From Scleropages formosus (Eukaryota; Chordata; Actinopteri; Osteoglossiformes; Osteoglossidae): 64,000 nt of DNA. Of the stretch, positions 1 to 22,300 are shown piece by piece (position 1 is the stretch's first letter; each line of letters opens with the position of its first letter). The notes under the pieces are model-generated. The model was not told where the DNA came from. It saw nothing but the letters and a program-made list of their open reading frames with translations, and ran no database searches. The translations under genes were made by a program, and so were the position numbers. Location of the stretch: contig NC_041827.1 of assembly GCF_900964775.1 (NCBI RefSeq), positions 13,212,001 to 13,276,000 of the forward strand, read 5' to 3'.

Positions 1-1201
1 CACACCAGTTTCCCAGCCTGGTACTTTTATCTACATATTTTGCTATTTTGTATACTGGAATATGTGCACTATGAAAATTGAAGTATCAAACAGTTTTACT
101 ATAGTAAAACAATGAAGTCTTACTCCAGTAATCATGTGTTGAAACCCAATTCCCTGCTATGAAATGCATTTTTGCTTAAGGATTTAAGTCCATTTGAATA
201 AAAGCATCGCTAAATACAAACATGTAAAAATCACCGTTACATTTAGTCAACAAAATATTTAGTCAACTAAAAATCAAAGTGGTTGTCGAATTGCAGGCAT
301 GCTGTGACTTTTGCTAAGAACGTGCAAACGTTTCTTCACAAACTTATGAATCATGAGTGCATTAGTTTCCAGATTCGTTTCCTGTAAAAATTACAATTCA
401 GACATCATGGCCTTTTTACTTAAGCAGATGTTTACATTAATGGACATTAAGAACGTTTTCTTTTGCATGTAGTGAATTTCAGACCGTTCAAGTGCATTTT
501 CTTACAAGATGCTGAAATCCATTAATGGGTTAAAGAGGAACCCATGAATTACTCATTTTTATTTTGTTAAATAGATGACACCCCTGTTCACAGGGGCTTA
601 TGGTGCCTGACCTATTTAAAAAAAAAAGTGAGCATTTTTACTGGAGCAATTAAGTGCAAGTGGGTGCTCTAGGGCACTACAGACATAGCAGGGTATGTGG
701 TTTGAACCAGCAACCTTCCCATTAGAAGGCCAGCTCCTTAATTTCCATGGTATTTTCTATCAATTACAGCCCAAGCTGCCTTTATAACTAAAACATCAAT
801 AAGGCATGTGTCATCTGGTATAAAAATATAATGCAAGTATTGTTCTAACCCTCAAAAGGGTTATACATTCCCAAAGGCCATGAACCAAGGATGAGATTAA
901 TAGTTCCATCTGAAAACTTCGGCTATTTTTCAAAACAACTTTAATAACGCAGCCATAATACAAAACACTGCAACTTCAGGAAAGTATTTATCACATGGAT
1001 AAATGCTTGTAAATGCTTGATGAGTGCATCAGCTTGTATCAATACATACATACATACTAAGTACAAATGAGCAGAAGTGAGGAATTTCACTACATGACAC
1101 TGAGGTCACTATGTTCATTTGTAACGGGTGATCAAAAATATCAGATATATAGTAGTAGAGTCCAACATGTACAGTATGGGGTCAGTGAAAAGTCACCGCA
1201 T
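1..1201. other. Downstream flank of MCM2, no gene seen
   Basis: AT-rich sequence with no recognisable exon. Around 615-757 it holds a degraded minus-oriented copy of the tRNA-derived SINE called family B here: the reversed B box and the phrase 'gaaccagcaacctt' are visible. Otherwise nothing was recognised. Confidence 0.5.
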
Positions 1202-1207
1202 TTTATT
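1202..1207 (-). terminator. Probable MCM2 poly(A) signal
   Basis: Reads AATAAA on the minus strand, about 100 nt past the MCM2 stop codon. This would give a short 3' UTR. Assigned from motif and position only. Confidence 0.55.
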
Positions 1208-1305
1208 CCGTCTCATTGCTGCCGAGCACAAGCTGACCCAGATACACAAATATATATACACACACCCACAACGACTCTTGTACATTCCTCCACTGGCATG
1301 AAAAT

Positions 1306-9690
<8,385 letters not shown>

Positions 9691-9734
9691 TATGCGAGCT
9701 TTTGTTCCGCAGCTCCCTCTTCGCAAATGTCTTC

Positions 9735-9885
9735 AGTCCTGCTGCGCCGTTTCGCGCGAAATCTTCACGTGATTCAAAAGCCCGCGAAAATTCATGAATA
9801 TGTAGCAGCGCGATGACGTATTGCAGGTTTGTGATGAGGAAGGAAGTTGCCAGATCAGGGGAGTTCTGAGACAAAGATGGCGGCT
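9735..9885 (-). promoter_or_regulatory. MCM2 promoter with E2F-type sites
   Basis: TTTCGCGCGAAA, a perfect palindromic E2F site, lies at 9750-9761. A second site, TTTTCGCGGG on the minus strand, lies at 9781-9790. They are 60-100 bp upstream of the MCM2 start codon. A CRE-like TGACGTA lies near 9815 and a YY1-type AAGATGGCGGC near 9874-9884 on the plus strand. E2F control of MCM genes at G1/S is established for the family. Use of these particular sites is inferred. Confidence 0.7.
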
Positions 9886-10849
9886 GTGTATTTTTGGGAA
9901 AATTTATCGAAAAAACTCTATATTAAATGGCCCTAAAACTGCATTACTGGTTGCTTCACTCATCCACTTCTGGCATACTTCGACCATTGCATTTTTTTTC
10001 ACAACACAAACGAAAGGTGTCCCAACAACACACATTAGGGGAATTGGGGGATTTCCTGACCGTGCCTGGCAACCGGAGTTCGTCCGCTGCGCTCGAACTG
10101 GGGTTTAATGGTCATGCGCGATTCTGGCGGAGCGGCGGGCATATTCCGAATTACACAGTTAAGAGCCACAGCACGCAAATATTGAAATAAAGTATAACAT
10201 TTAAAACATTGTGTAGTTATTACGAGGGCAGGTGGCTATTGCATAATGCTTGAAGTTGGCCCAAGGTTTATTGTACTTTACACGGTGTCCCCTCTCTGTT
10301 GGACCCATCATGTCCTCATCATGTCCTCTGCTCCTTGTAAGAACTGCAATAACGACCCGTTACTAATGCTACAGTGCTCATTTACTCTGATTTACCTTTA
10401 TGTAAGATGAACCTGGTGAATTCTTCGTGATGCTAGTAAATGCTCCATGTTTCAGTCCGGAAAGCAAAAAGGAAATAGTAAAACTACTATTACTAAGTAA
10501 ATAAATGCAGCTATTTATTCTCGTGAGAGGGAAAGCTGCTTGTGTGTCCTCACTGTTTCAGACAGGTAATTAAAGCTCTAGAATACATGGAACAAATTCT
10601 GAACTGACAAATGTTTTGGCACACTAGCAATTTACACATTTAATTTTTAAAGATGCATTATTAAATATTAAAAATAAATATAGTATTCATGATTATACTT
10701 CCCTTTTTCCTGCTTTTGTTCTGTCCTGTATAATAAAATATCTATTTGGAATAAGTTTTTCTTTTAAATATATTTAGGTTGATCCCCCCCCCATCTGTGT
10801 GACACTGAGTACTGGGGAACTCAATTACAGCTCAATTCTTACCAGATTA

Positions 10850-11190
10850 AAGATGCAAGAAGCAATCACTTTTACAGTTGTATTTTTTGTGTTTTGAAGG
10901 AAGCATTTATTATGATGATGACTTCGGTTGAGCTGCTACTGGGGGACAGTCCTTTAGAGTATGTTGGTGTGGGGAAGACAGGGGTCAGTTATATTTTTTG
11001 AAGCCAGAAAGGGATTGTTATGGGAAAGACTTTGTCTTGACAATGTGTTTTATGTAATGGTTGCTTAGTAACTTTGTTGACCAACTGTAGGAAAATGGTG
11101 TTGGGTTTGTTGGATTGTGGATTTTAATGTATTGTTTTGGTTGTGTATTATTGATAACTTTACCAAATAAAGTTTAATTAAAAAAAAAAA
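10850..11190 (+). mobile_element. Possible 3' end of a retroposed element (A-tailed)
   Basis: A block without an open frame ends with 'aataaagtttaatt' immediately followed by ten A residues. An AATAAA signal sitting directly before a short genomic A tract is typical of a 5'-truncated non-LTR retrotransposon or a retroposed transcript. The family could not be named. A chance A-rich motif is the alternative. Confidence 0.3.
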
Positions 11191-11279
11191 TTCTTACTGC
11201 AGGTTTATCTAATTCTGCTTCACATCACATTTCCATAGCCTGGTGGATCGATGCCTCAACGAGAGAGAATGTGGAATCT

Positions 11280-11455
11280 CTGATACCAAGCAGAAAGGGT
11301 GTGTTTCCCTGATGTATGGATGAGCGACCCATTGTAAAGTAGTGTATCTAGCAGTGCAAGTCACCTTGGTGAATAAGGTATGTGGGCTGATAACACTATA
11401 TAGTATCTATTTGAAGTCGCTTTGGAGAAAAGCATCTGCTAAATAAATGAATGTA
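11280..11455 (+). repeat. SINE fragment with 'CTTTGGAGAAAAGCATCTG' tail
   Basis: Contains 'atggatgagcgacccattgtaaagtagtgtatctagcagtg' and ends 'gaagtcgctttggagaaaagcatctgctaaataaatgaatg'. The same middle and tail occur at 63160-63312. The head is not recognisable here. Confidence 0.6.
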
Positions 11456-11905
11456 AGCACACAGCTTTAAATATGCAAGTCTCACTGCACCACGTGGAGA
11501 TCCCATAGAGGATTCAAAAAACCACCCCTCTCTCTGCCGACGAACTGCATCCTGCATGCACTCAACTGATATTGAGGTGGCACTTGTACTGCAATTAGCT
11601 GAAAGGTCCAGAAAAATACTACGTTCGGATGTCACAGAACAATTCCTATGATGACTCTGGTGGCAGAAATTCCAGGCAGAGTCACAGTAATTAAAGGTTA
11701 AATTGTACACTTCATTTGACCTTTGCAGTTTATACCACTTTTTTCCCTACATTCGCTTATCAGCTTTAAAAAAAAAAAAAAACTATCTTGACATTGCAAT
11801 TACTACAATAATAATGTAAAGTTGTGTATCATTTATTTTGATATTATTTTAAAATAGCACTATTATACCACCCAGGGCATTACAGATATGCAGAAGATCA
11901 TTAAT

Positions 11906-11911
11906 TTTATT
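11906..11911 (-). terminator. Probable CCDC51 poly(A) signal
   Basis: AATAAA on the minus strand, about 50 nt past the CCDC51 stop codon. Motif and position only. Confidence 0.4.
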
Positions 11912-11961
11912 ACCGTTGTTTTATCTTTCATTGGACCACTCCAGTCACACTTTGCCATTAT

Positions 11962-13455
11962 TCAATTACTTTTAAAAAGTAAATACAATAGAGGTAGAGT
12001 TATGGCAAATGCAGTGTAAGTCAAAACTGTGTTGTACACACTAGTCTTATTAATCTGGGATTTAAGCCTCTTTTCGGTTTGGGCCAGTCCTTGCATGACA
12101 CCCTCAGCATCAAAGACATGCACATGCGCATCCTCTGGACTTATAACTGGCTTCTCTAGAATAGGGCGACTATCAAATGCCCTTTTCACTGCCTGGAGTT
12201 CAGACTGCATCTTGCCAACTGTCTGTTCCAGCTGAACTAGTGGTGGCTTGAGGCCTTCCATTAGAGTCTGGGCTTTCTGGGTTGACAGTAGGATGTCCTT
12301 GAGCACTGAGTGGGCATCACTTGGAAGGGGGCTTTGGGAGATGGTAGAAGGCACTGGGACAGGTAAGGTCTTGGCTCCTTTATCCTCTGTCCTTTCCAAA
12401 AGAGATCCTCTCAGGGTGTTGATAAGGCCCCTGAGCTCCTCCTGCTGAGTCTTATACAGACTGTCCTGCACTTTGATGGCTTCCTGTAGACTCACTGGTC
12501 CTTTCTGTGCCTCCAGCAGCAAGTTCTTCAGCTCTTGGAGGCGTACCCTGTTAACATACGTGGAGCCCATGACCCCTATCAAAGCCCCCAGGACAGAACC
12601 AATGACAGACCAGTTCTTGGTTCGTTCTGCCCGAGCTCGCTCCTTCTCATGGCTTTCACGCACTGCGGCTGAAAACAGAGCAAACTTCTCCCTCTCTGCC
12701 TCCTCTGCATTTTCGTAGGTTGTTCGCAGACGCCGTTCCTCCTACAGATAGAGAAAAGAAAGTAGTTCTACCAAAAGTTGACTGTAGTTCAACAAGCTCA
12801 CATATATGTAAAAATCACAGTCAAAAACCATTACTTGCACAGTGTTTTCTACCAACACAACTTACCTGCAGCAGCTTATGTTCCAGAGTTGCCAGCTCCA
12901 AGTAGTGTGCCTCCTCACGGGAAACACGGTCCAGTCTGTCTCTCACCTCCTTCAGCCTCCCTTGCAGAGTTTCCAAACTCCCATGTGCCTCACGAACCAT
13001 CCCTCTTGCCACCATAAATGCCTTCTCCGCCTAATAAAAACATCAGTTTTGTCCAAGCGAAGAAAAGCAGAATACCAACAGAGCAAAGACAGTGTCACTA
13101 CACTCAGTGTGCTGCTTGGACCTTCACTTACCTCTGTGACCTTTGTCTGTGCCTCTCTGACTTCAGTGAGGCCCACAAATTCCTCATACTTTTCCCACCA
13201 GTAGTTAAGGGTGGCCAAGGCAGTCGTCACTGAATTGTGTCCCCACTGCCTGCCCACCTCAGCTAGACTCCTCAGGCCATCCGCTGTACGTTGTTGTAGC
13301 GTCCCTTCTTTCAGTGGTTCTTTCTTTGAACTTTCATGGTGCGTACAGTACAGTCTGCCAGGAAAGACACTGGTCTGGAGGCTTCTGAAGCGAGGAAAGA
13401 AGTAGCAGCATTTCCCGTAGCCCCAGGAGAGCACATATCCTCCTCTGTACCTCAT
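11962..13455 (-). CDS. ccdc51: Mitochondrial potassium channel CCDC51/MITOK (3 coding exons)
   Basis: CCDC51 (MITOK) is the pore-forming subunit of the mitochondrial ATP-sensitive potassium channel of the inner membrane. Exons: 13455-13132, 13030-12866, 12741-11962, all phase 0, total 1269 nt, 422 aa (human 411). The match to the human protein is clear in the [11 protein letters not shown] and VREAQ blocks, the coiled coil with [20 protein letters not shown], the segment [18 protein letters not shown] (first membrane span, about 207-225), and the second span near the C terminus ending LLYLLFKSN. The N-terminal 60 residues are Arg/Ser-rich, as expected for a mitochondrial import signal. The start Met at 13455 is the first in this exon's frame. 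A non-coding upstream exon near the TMA7 promoter is likely but was not resolved. Confidence 0.93.
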
Positions 13456-14159
13456 TGAAGAGCAGTACGTCGATGCACCGCAGAGCCACGGGACACTTCA
13501 GCTGGCCCCTGTTTAAATTCAGCTGCAGATTAGAGTAGACATTTTTCTCCACCATTAACATTAAGACACACAAGACACTGTTAGACATCTAAAAGGACAT
13601 TTTTGTTGCAAAATGATCAGTGGTGCAATTTATCAAAGCTGTCCACACCTTAAGATCATTTCAATGTGCTGCATATTGGTTGTTTTATTGACATCTACTA
13701 ATCAATGACCTGTGTGCCCAGCTTTTGCTATCTAACACTATCTATAATAAAAACAATTCAATATGACTTAGGTTTTCTGAAAACACATTTCAGAGCGACA
13801 GACACACAAAAGTAAAGAGAAGAGCTTTATTGCTCATTTTTATAACAATTAAACAGTAACATTATAACAATCTCATTAAAATACATATGTACGTGATTTA
13901 CAACAAAGCCGTATTCTTCTGCAAGAACGAAACAATGTGCAATACACTTGTGAAAAGACACAACTGAAAGACATACCCGGTTATAGCTACCTTGTGTCCA
14001 AGCAAATCGAGACAGGCATCTGTTTGGTCACACGCTAACCGTTCAGACGAGCAGAAATAAATGCAGGCGGGCGAAGGATACCTATTTCCGGGTGACCACC
14101 GCTTCCTGGGGTCCTTGCAGAGCAGTGATCGGGATCTCTGTGCTCGCAGTACTGCAAAA
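13456..14159. promoter_or_regulatory. Shared divergent promoter region of CCDC51 and TMA7
   Basis: The two genes are head to head, with 704 bp between their start codons. Human CCDC51 and TMA7 are also neighbours. The segment 14030-14160 is GC-richer and lacks a TATA box, as expected for a housekeeping bidirectional promoter. No individual factor site is claimed. Confidence 0.5.
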
Positions 14160-16152
<1,993 letters not shown>

Positions 16153-16273
16153 AATCTTATTTCAAGAAGCGTCTCGTGACCCCCGTCTCAATATGCCTGA
16201 GATGTGTTTATTTTTCTGGGTCCATTTTGGAAGACATATTTGAATTACCTAGCTGTTATTCTTTAAAAATGAA

Positions 16274-16279
16274 AATAAA
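16274..16279 (+). terminator. TMA7 poly(A) signal
   Basis: AATAAA about 120 nt after the TMA7 stop codon, followed by a T-rich downstream element. Good position for cleavage near 16300. Confidence 0.7.
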
Positions 16280-18242
16280 GTGTTTTTTTTTTCTTTTTTG
16301 TATATAAAATGAGTCTTGTCAGTTTCTAAATATTGGTATGGACTTGTCTTGAATTTGTCTTGTTTTCATAAGTGAAAAATGGTTATTGTAGGGTACTTTT
16401 TTTTTTTTTTAAGTAGACATGGAGGACAAAATGTAGTTTTAGTATGTAAATCATGTTGTCATTGTAGGAGAACTTATATTTATAAGCAAATGTAAAGTGT
16501 ACTCAAATCAGTGTGACAAAGTCATCCACAGAACATAACTAAGGAAGTGATAAGAGTATTATATAAAACAGAATAAATCATTCACTTACGGCTTGTCCTG
16601 GCCAGGGTCACAGTGGTCTGGGCCCTGGTTCAGTTGCACAAGGCTGTGGGGGGTGGAGTACGCTCTGGATGGAACCTCAGTCCATTGAATGGTAGCCATA
16701 AATACACTAGGGACAACTTAGTTACCATTTCCCTCGAACTGCGTGTCTTCAGACTGTGGAAGGAAACCAGAGTAACTCAATGAAACCTATATCCAAATAG
16801 CCCAGGTGCCCAAAGAATAGAACAGTTCTGCAGTTTTTGTATTTGGCCTGCTGGAAGAAAAATCAAGTTCCATTTTACCAGGCTGGCAATATTGATATTA
16901 AAATTGAAAAGGGAAAGAAAAAACAGCTTATGGTACTTTTTCAAATGGTTGAGGAAAAATAAGACCACAGAGGCTTTGTGGTCTGCATCTATCAGGCAGG
17001 AAAGCTGGGGGGTGTTACATCTCTTTACCTTAATAGCACTGGGTTATTTCACGCTCCTGCAGTGCAAGTACAGCCCAAAAGTGGTTCGTAGGGACACTAA
17101 GAATCAAACACGTCCCCTGCAGGCCAGCACTGCTGTAGTACATTGGAAAGATGTTCCCTCATCAGCTACCGCATCATTCTCTTTAGGACACACAAGCGCT
17201 CGTTCAACATGACATCTGATAGTGCAAGATTAGATAACACTTACTATAAACAGGAAAAATTCACAATATTTACACAGCTATCATTAAAATGACCCACAGG
17301 GGTGCACTACCGTGAGGCCATGGGGAGTGGGGCTGGGAGGGGAGGATGATGCAAGTAATTTTACCGTACAATCAAAATACTATGCTTAGGGAAAACCTCC
17401 CATTTAACCTCATCTTCAATACAAGACATCAAAATTCAGAGTAAAATTTAAATAGCTAAATTACTGTAACACTAATGAGAATTAATACTAACACTAATTT
17501 ATAAAATGAGAATTAGATGCCTAACTTCAGGATTTCTAGTTTTAAGCCTTGATCAGTCCCATTTCAAAAATTTTCAATTCTTCATCCCTTCCTGTCTTCT
17601 GTCTTGCTTTGTCCTGCCATATTAAATATTTACATGTCAAAGCTCAAGATGTTATTAGTCATTACTGTGAATTTTTAGCTGAGAAATACATATAATCCAA
17701 TATTAATCCGTGTTTTTTTTCCCATGGAAACTGCTTTTGCTAAAACTCATAATTACACAATTGCAAATCACCTGTCCTATTTTCTAATTTGTCTAAAAAA
17801 GAATTGAGAATTTTGAAAATGCTTTGGTTTTATTCTGTTTTTATTGTTTGTTGCAACATAATTTACTCACATTAACTTTAAATTTTGACAGATTTTTTTG
17901 GACTCAAATACTGGACTGTCTTCAAGATCAAGTTTTCTTTGTTTATTACTTATAACCAATCAGATAAATCAAAATCAGTCTAAAGGCTTTCAGCCAGAAA
18001 TCCTCTAATGCATTCATACATCCGCATTTTTCTTGAAGTACCGTATATTCCTGAATTTTCCAGTGAAGACTGAACCTGCAACATTGTCATTACACATCAA
18101 GCAGCTATAAAACTCATAAAACTTACTGCAAAGCTAACAGCAATTTTACAAATGCTTTTAAATTGATTTATTTCATTTGCAGAAATCTCATAACTAGACC
18201 TTAGTGAAAATATGGGATCTTGCAATCACAGCATGCTTGGAG

Positions 18243-18444
18243 AGGGGGCGCGGTGGTGCAGTGGGTTTGTCCGGGTCCCGCTCTCTGGTGGGTCTGGGGT
18301 TTGAGTCCAGCTTGGGCTGCCTTGTGACGGACTGGCGTCCCGTCCTGGGCGTGTCCCCTCCAGCCTTGCGCTCTGTGTTGCCGGGTTAGGCCCTGGCTCG
18401 CCGTGATCCCGCATGGGAGAAGTAGCTTCAGCCAGTGTGTGTGA
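18243..18444 (+). repeat. SINE family A copy
   Basis: Plus-oriented copy with A-box region 'gcggtggtgcagtggg', B box 'ggggtttgagtcc', the C-rich middle and a 3' end 'agcttcagccagtgtgtgtgag', again a TG-rich tail. Confidence 0.8.
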
Positions 18445-18939
18445 GGCTCATCCAATTTTAGGCTGCTCTGCATCCTCCACCTGCACCACATACTTCAAGC
18501 ATCTGCACAAGCAAACAGTAAAGAGCCCTTTATTTCTAGGACATGATTCTTCTGTGGAAATGGTACATAAATGTCGTAGTATTTGCTAATATTTCATTGG
18601 CTTTCATTCCCGGGTACGAAACTAATAGGAATTTATTTAATAGGTACTGTTCTCCCATAATCCTGTCGGTGCATTCTTCTGTAAAACAGTCATTTAGCCT
18701 CTGGACATGTAGCGGTGATAATCCTTCTCCCTGCTAACAATGCAACACTGGTTTATTGTCTGAATGAAACAGGCTACTCTCTTCATTTTCTCTTAGGAAA
18801 TACCACAGAAGAGAAATATCCCATCCTGCTAAACAGTGTACCTCACACAAAACATTGGCTAGGTCTTAACTATGGAATTATAATAATTCAATAATTTAAT
18901 TACAGAAATTCTTGCTTTGATATTCCAGATCCATTCGTC

Positions 18940-19085
18940 CATTTCTAATAACTGCTTGCCCTGATCGGGTCGCGGTGATCCGGAGCCTATCCTGGAAGCA
19001 TTGAACGCAAGGCTGAAAGGGGGGGGGGGGGGGGGGGGTTACACCCTGGACGGGGCACCAGTCCATTGCAGGATGACATTCCAAA
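18940..19085 (-). repeat. SINE tail module with a G20 tract
   Basis: Read on the minus strand this is the 'TGGACTGGTGCCCCGTCCAGGG ... GGATAGGCTCCGGATCACCGCGACCCG' module shared by families A and C. It is interrupted by a run of 20 G (19019-19038, plus strand). Confidence 0.6.
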
Positions 19086-19224
19086 TATAAACTACTTAAT
19101 ACACATCAACAAGATTCCAATGGGGACTTGATAACAGCACTGCAACATAAGGCCGCCAAAGGAAAGGAGGTAACAAAAGACAAGGGGTGAGAGGGATAAA
19201 TGTATCGTCCAACCGGTTCTTCAA

Positions 19225-19379
19225 CAAGGAAAACGAAGCTCAGGCTCCACCCTGAAGCTGGTATAAAAGTACACCCGTTTGCAGGGAGATGCTTCACTGG
19301 CATAAGCCTTGCCATCCAGCCGAAGAGCATCTGCAACCACTGCCACTCCCTCCATCAGCCTCGCTGTGCGTCTGCTATC
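19225..19379 (+). promoter_or_regulatory. Keratin gene core promoter with TATA box
   Basis: TATAAAAG at 19262-19269 lies 118 bp upstream of the start codon. This places transcription initiation near 19292 and leaves a 5' UTR of about 90 nt. Strong TATA boxes are usual for keratin genes and contrast with the TATA-less neighbours. Confidence 0.75.
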
Positions 19380-22300
19380 ATGAGTTTAAGGACCAAGCGT
19401 ATTAGCACCAGCTCCTCAGCGAGGATCCTAGGAAAGCCTGGCGGGTACAGCTATGGCAGCCCCTTCTCCAGCATCTCCACCAGTGGCAGCCCGGGCTTCA
19501 GCAGCACCTCTGTCTATGCGGGCACTGGCGGCTCCTCCAGCAGCTCCATCACGGCACTGTCTGTCAACAGGAGCTTGCTGGCCCCTCTCAACCTGGAGAT
19601 CGACCCCGACATCCATGCCGTCCGCACCCAAGAGAAAGAGCAGATCAAGATCCTCAACAATCGCTTTGCCTCTTTCATCAATAAGGTAAGTCCAAGTACT
19701 GTAACCTGTTGCATCGAGGCACAACGTAGGTGATCACAATGGCTCCCATGACTAGCTTCAGGGTACTGGGCAGTGAAGTGACGCTTCTCTAGAAAACGAG
19801 AATGAACAAATATGGCAATACCTTCCCTGTCCGGACTTTACTGGAGACACTAAACTGATCTTTTCTGTAAGTGCTTCCCCTTCAGTTTTTAATGTCAATA
19901 CTAAACGGACAGTGCTAAAATTAACAAACATCTGCAACACTTTCCTCATCTCAATCCAGCAGGTCGGAACAAGGAGAATACATACTATATACAAAAATGT
20001 ATACAATGCCAGTGAAAAGTGGGTGCACTTGCTAGAAAACTGTTTTTTCCACAAAGTATTCTGTTAACAGGTGTGAGCAAGGAATGAGGCCGCATGAGTT
20101 CATAGCTCTCAGACCTGTGGGTGGCTTAAACACTTCTGTCCAATTCATACACAAGTGTGTATAAGTTCCCCAGATGTACATTATACAGTTAAGTGACACA
20201 TTTGTCCAAAGTGACTTACAATGTTAAGCTACTTACAGTTATTTACACATTTATACAGATGGGTAATTTTACTGGAGCAATTCAGGGTAAGTACCTTGCT
20301 CACAGGAAATACTGCTGGAAATGAGATTCAAACCTGCAACCTTTGGGTCTAAAGACAGCAGCTCTAACCACTACATTACCAGCTGTCCCAAAACTGAAAA
20401 GCCTTTATGCTAAAATACAAACCCCATTAAAATGGTCACAGTTACTTCAGCAGTTAACATTAGTGATCAGCACAACATAAGAAAGCAGTTTCTCTTTATT
20501 AATTACTTTAATACCGTATGGTTGTATCCCTGCACTCCTGCAGCTCTTTTGTACCTATTACACCCTGGAAACTTAAATGCTAACTATGCATATACTCATT
20601 AATTTAAATAAAGCATAAACATTATTTAATGCAGAAAAAAAAACAAAGAGTAAAGACATCACTAGAAACATCCAACCATTGCCAAGAACTGTTTGTCCCA
20701 AGTTGGGTTAGGATCAGCCTTGCCCAATGGCGCAGGGACGAGGGGGATGCACCCAGGAGAGGATGCCAGTTTGTTGCAGGGCACCACAAGCAGGGCTTGA
20801 ACCCCAGACCCACCACACAGCATCCACTGGTTGAACCTGCTGTGCCACCACATCCACCTTCAGCGGAAACAATGCAAATGAATTCACACTTAGCGGAAAT
20901 GTCAATAGTGATTACGGGTAAAATGAGAAAAAGACATACAATGGAGGTTGAACGCTGAACAAGCCAAGCAATAAGTGTGAAAAAGAGCGCATGGTGGCTC
21001 TAATTTTTCTGTGTTGGTGAGGCACGCAAAATCCAAATTTGGTACTTGTAAATCCGAAGAAATACCTTGCAGCCAAAATAGCCAAAATGAAAGCCCTCAT
21101 AAAGTAGAATTCTCGTAACGCGAATGGTTGTACATCAAGGTATGAACGTGGTGTATGTATAATGTAACATAAAACATTTTATAATGAGGTCAAACATAAC
21201 AACAGCAGGTCAAATTTAATTTAGGTGGCCACCTGAAACCTGGACAAAGGGCAACAAAGGTAGGGTATTGTGTCTTCTCATGTGAAACAGGTGTAACACA
21301 ATAGCGTTGCTCCAGGCCTGAAATACTTACTGAGAGCATTGAGTACCTGCTGCCATTATTCCAAAGTCGACCAGCGCCTACTGGTACCAGAGCTCTGCCA
21401 CACGGCACTAAATCTCTTTTTAGCCATACTCTATTGTCAGCTTTCAGTTAGCGCTTCATTGCAGATCAAGCCTTTCTTTACAATTTGAGAGGTATAATTG
21501 TTCTAATTGCAAGTGAAATGCAATGTTAACAATGATGAAAGTGTCACAATGGCGTTTCACAAGCGTTTCAGTCCCAGCATTCATATCCGCAGCCCGGAAG
21601 CTGTGAAACGCCACAGCTACCTGCTGTGCCACCATGCGGCCTCTGTCCAAAATTACTCGTATACACTTCATTTGATGTATTATCTTTTTAAACCACTAAC
21701 AGAATTTTCCATTCAGCCAAAACAGACTTAAAACGTCCCTCTTATTTAAGCATTTGTTTTGCAGGATTATAACTATCTTGGGATGTGCCCGTATCTCTCG
21801 ATCAGGTCCGCTTTTTGGAGCAACAAAACAAAATGCTGGAGACCAAATTGGAGCTAGTCAGGGGACAGAGCACGGGCCGCTCCAACATCGAGCCCCTCTT
21901 TGAAGTGTACATCGCTAACATACGACGCCAGCTGGACGTGGTCAACAATGACAAGACCAAGCTGGACAGAGAGCTGAAGAACATGCAGGGGCTGGTGGAG
22001 GACTTCAAACAAAAGTACGGGTCCAACTTCTGAAATGAAATTATAAATAAGAGACAGGCAAACATCAGTGTAAGGGCAGCAAAGCTGCTATGCGTCCAAG
22101 TCCTGAGATGAGCACACGTACTCAGCCTGGCACTCTTCAGTAACACCATCAAGCAATATAAATTATTACAATGTTAAATCGCAAATTGTACTCTTTAAAA
22201 ACACTGTATAATGTTAATGTTTTCATTTATAACGTTTACACACATCTTTTGTTCTGCTGCAGATAAATCCCTCTACTTTTTATTTTCCCCACTTTGATCC

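Larger units (their letters stand above)
9886..11905. other. Intergenic region between MCM2 and CCDC51
   Basis: No spliced gene was recognised. The region holds a possible A-tailed retrotransposon end near 10850-11190 and a tail-type SINE at 11280-11455 (both listed separately). A short frame beginning MAAVYFWENL at 9877 runs only about 19 codons and is not called. Confidence 0.5.
16300..19190. other. Intergenic region between TMA7 and the keratin gene
   Basis: No gene was recognised. 16575-16800 resembles a minus-oriented SINE with the 'GATAGGCTCCGGC' type tail. 18243-18444 is a SINE family A copy, and 18940-19085 is a minus-oriented tail module containing the G tract. The rest is AT-rich and featureless to inspection. 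Confidence 0.5.

Noticed and set aside
9821-10108. Possible gene divergent from MCM2
   Set aside because: The only suggestive start (MAAVYFWENL at 9877) stops after about 19 codons and no following exon was recognised.
19686-21805. First suspected as an extra keratin intron
   Set aside because: With it the gene has nine exons of the usual type II sizes, so this is the normal intron 1.
21785-22033. Keratin exon 2 frame extended upstream to 21785 and downstream past 22014
   Set aside because: The acceptor at 21805 and donor at 22014/22015 give the standard 209-nt exon and join in phase. The extension is intron.
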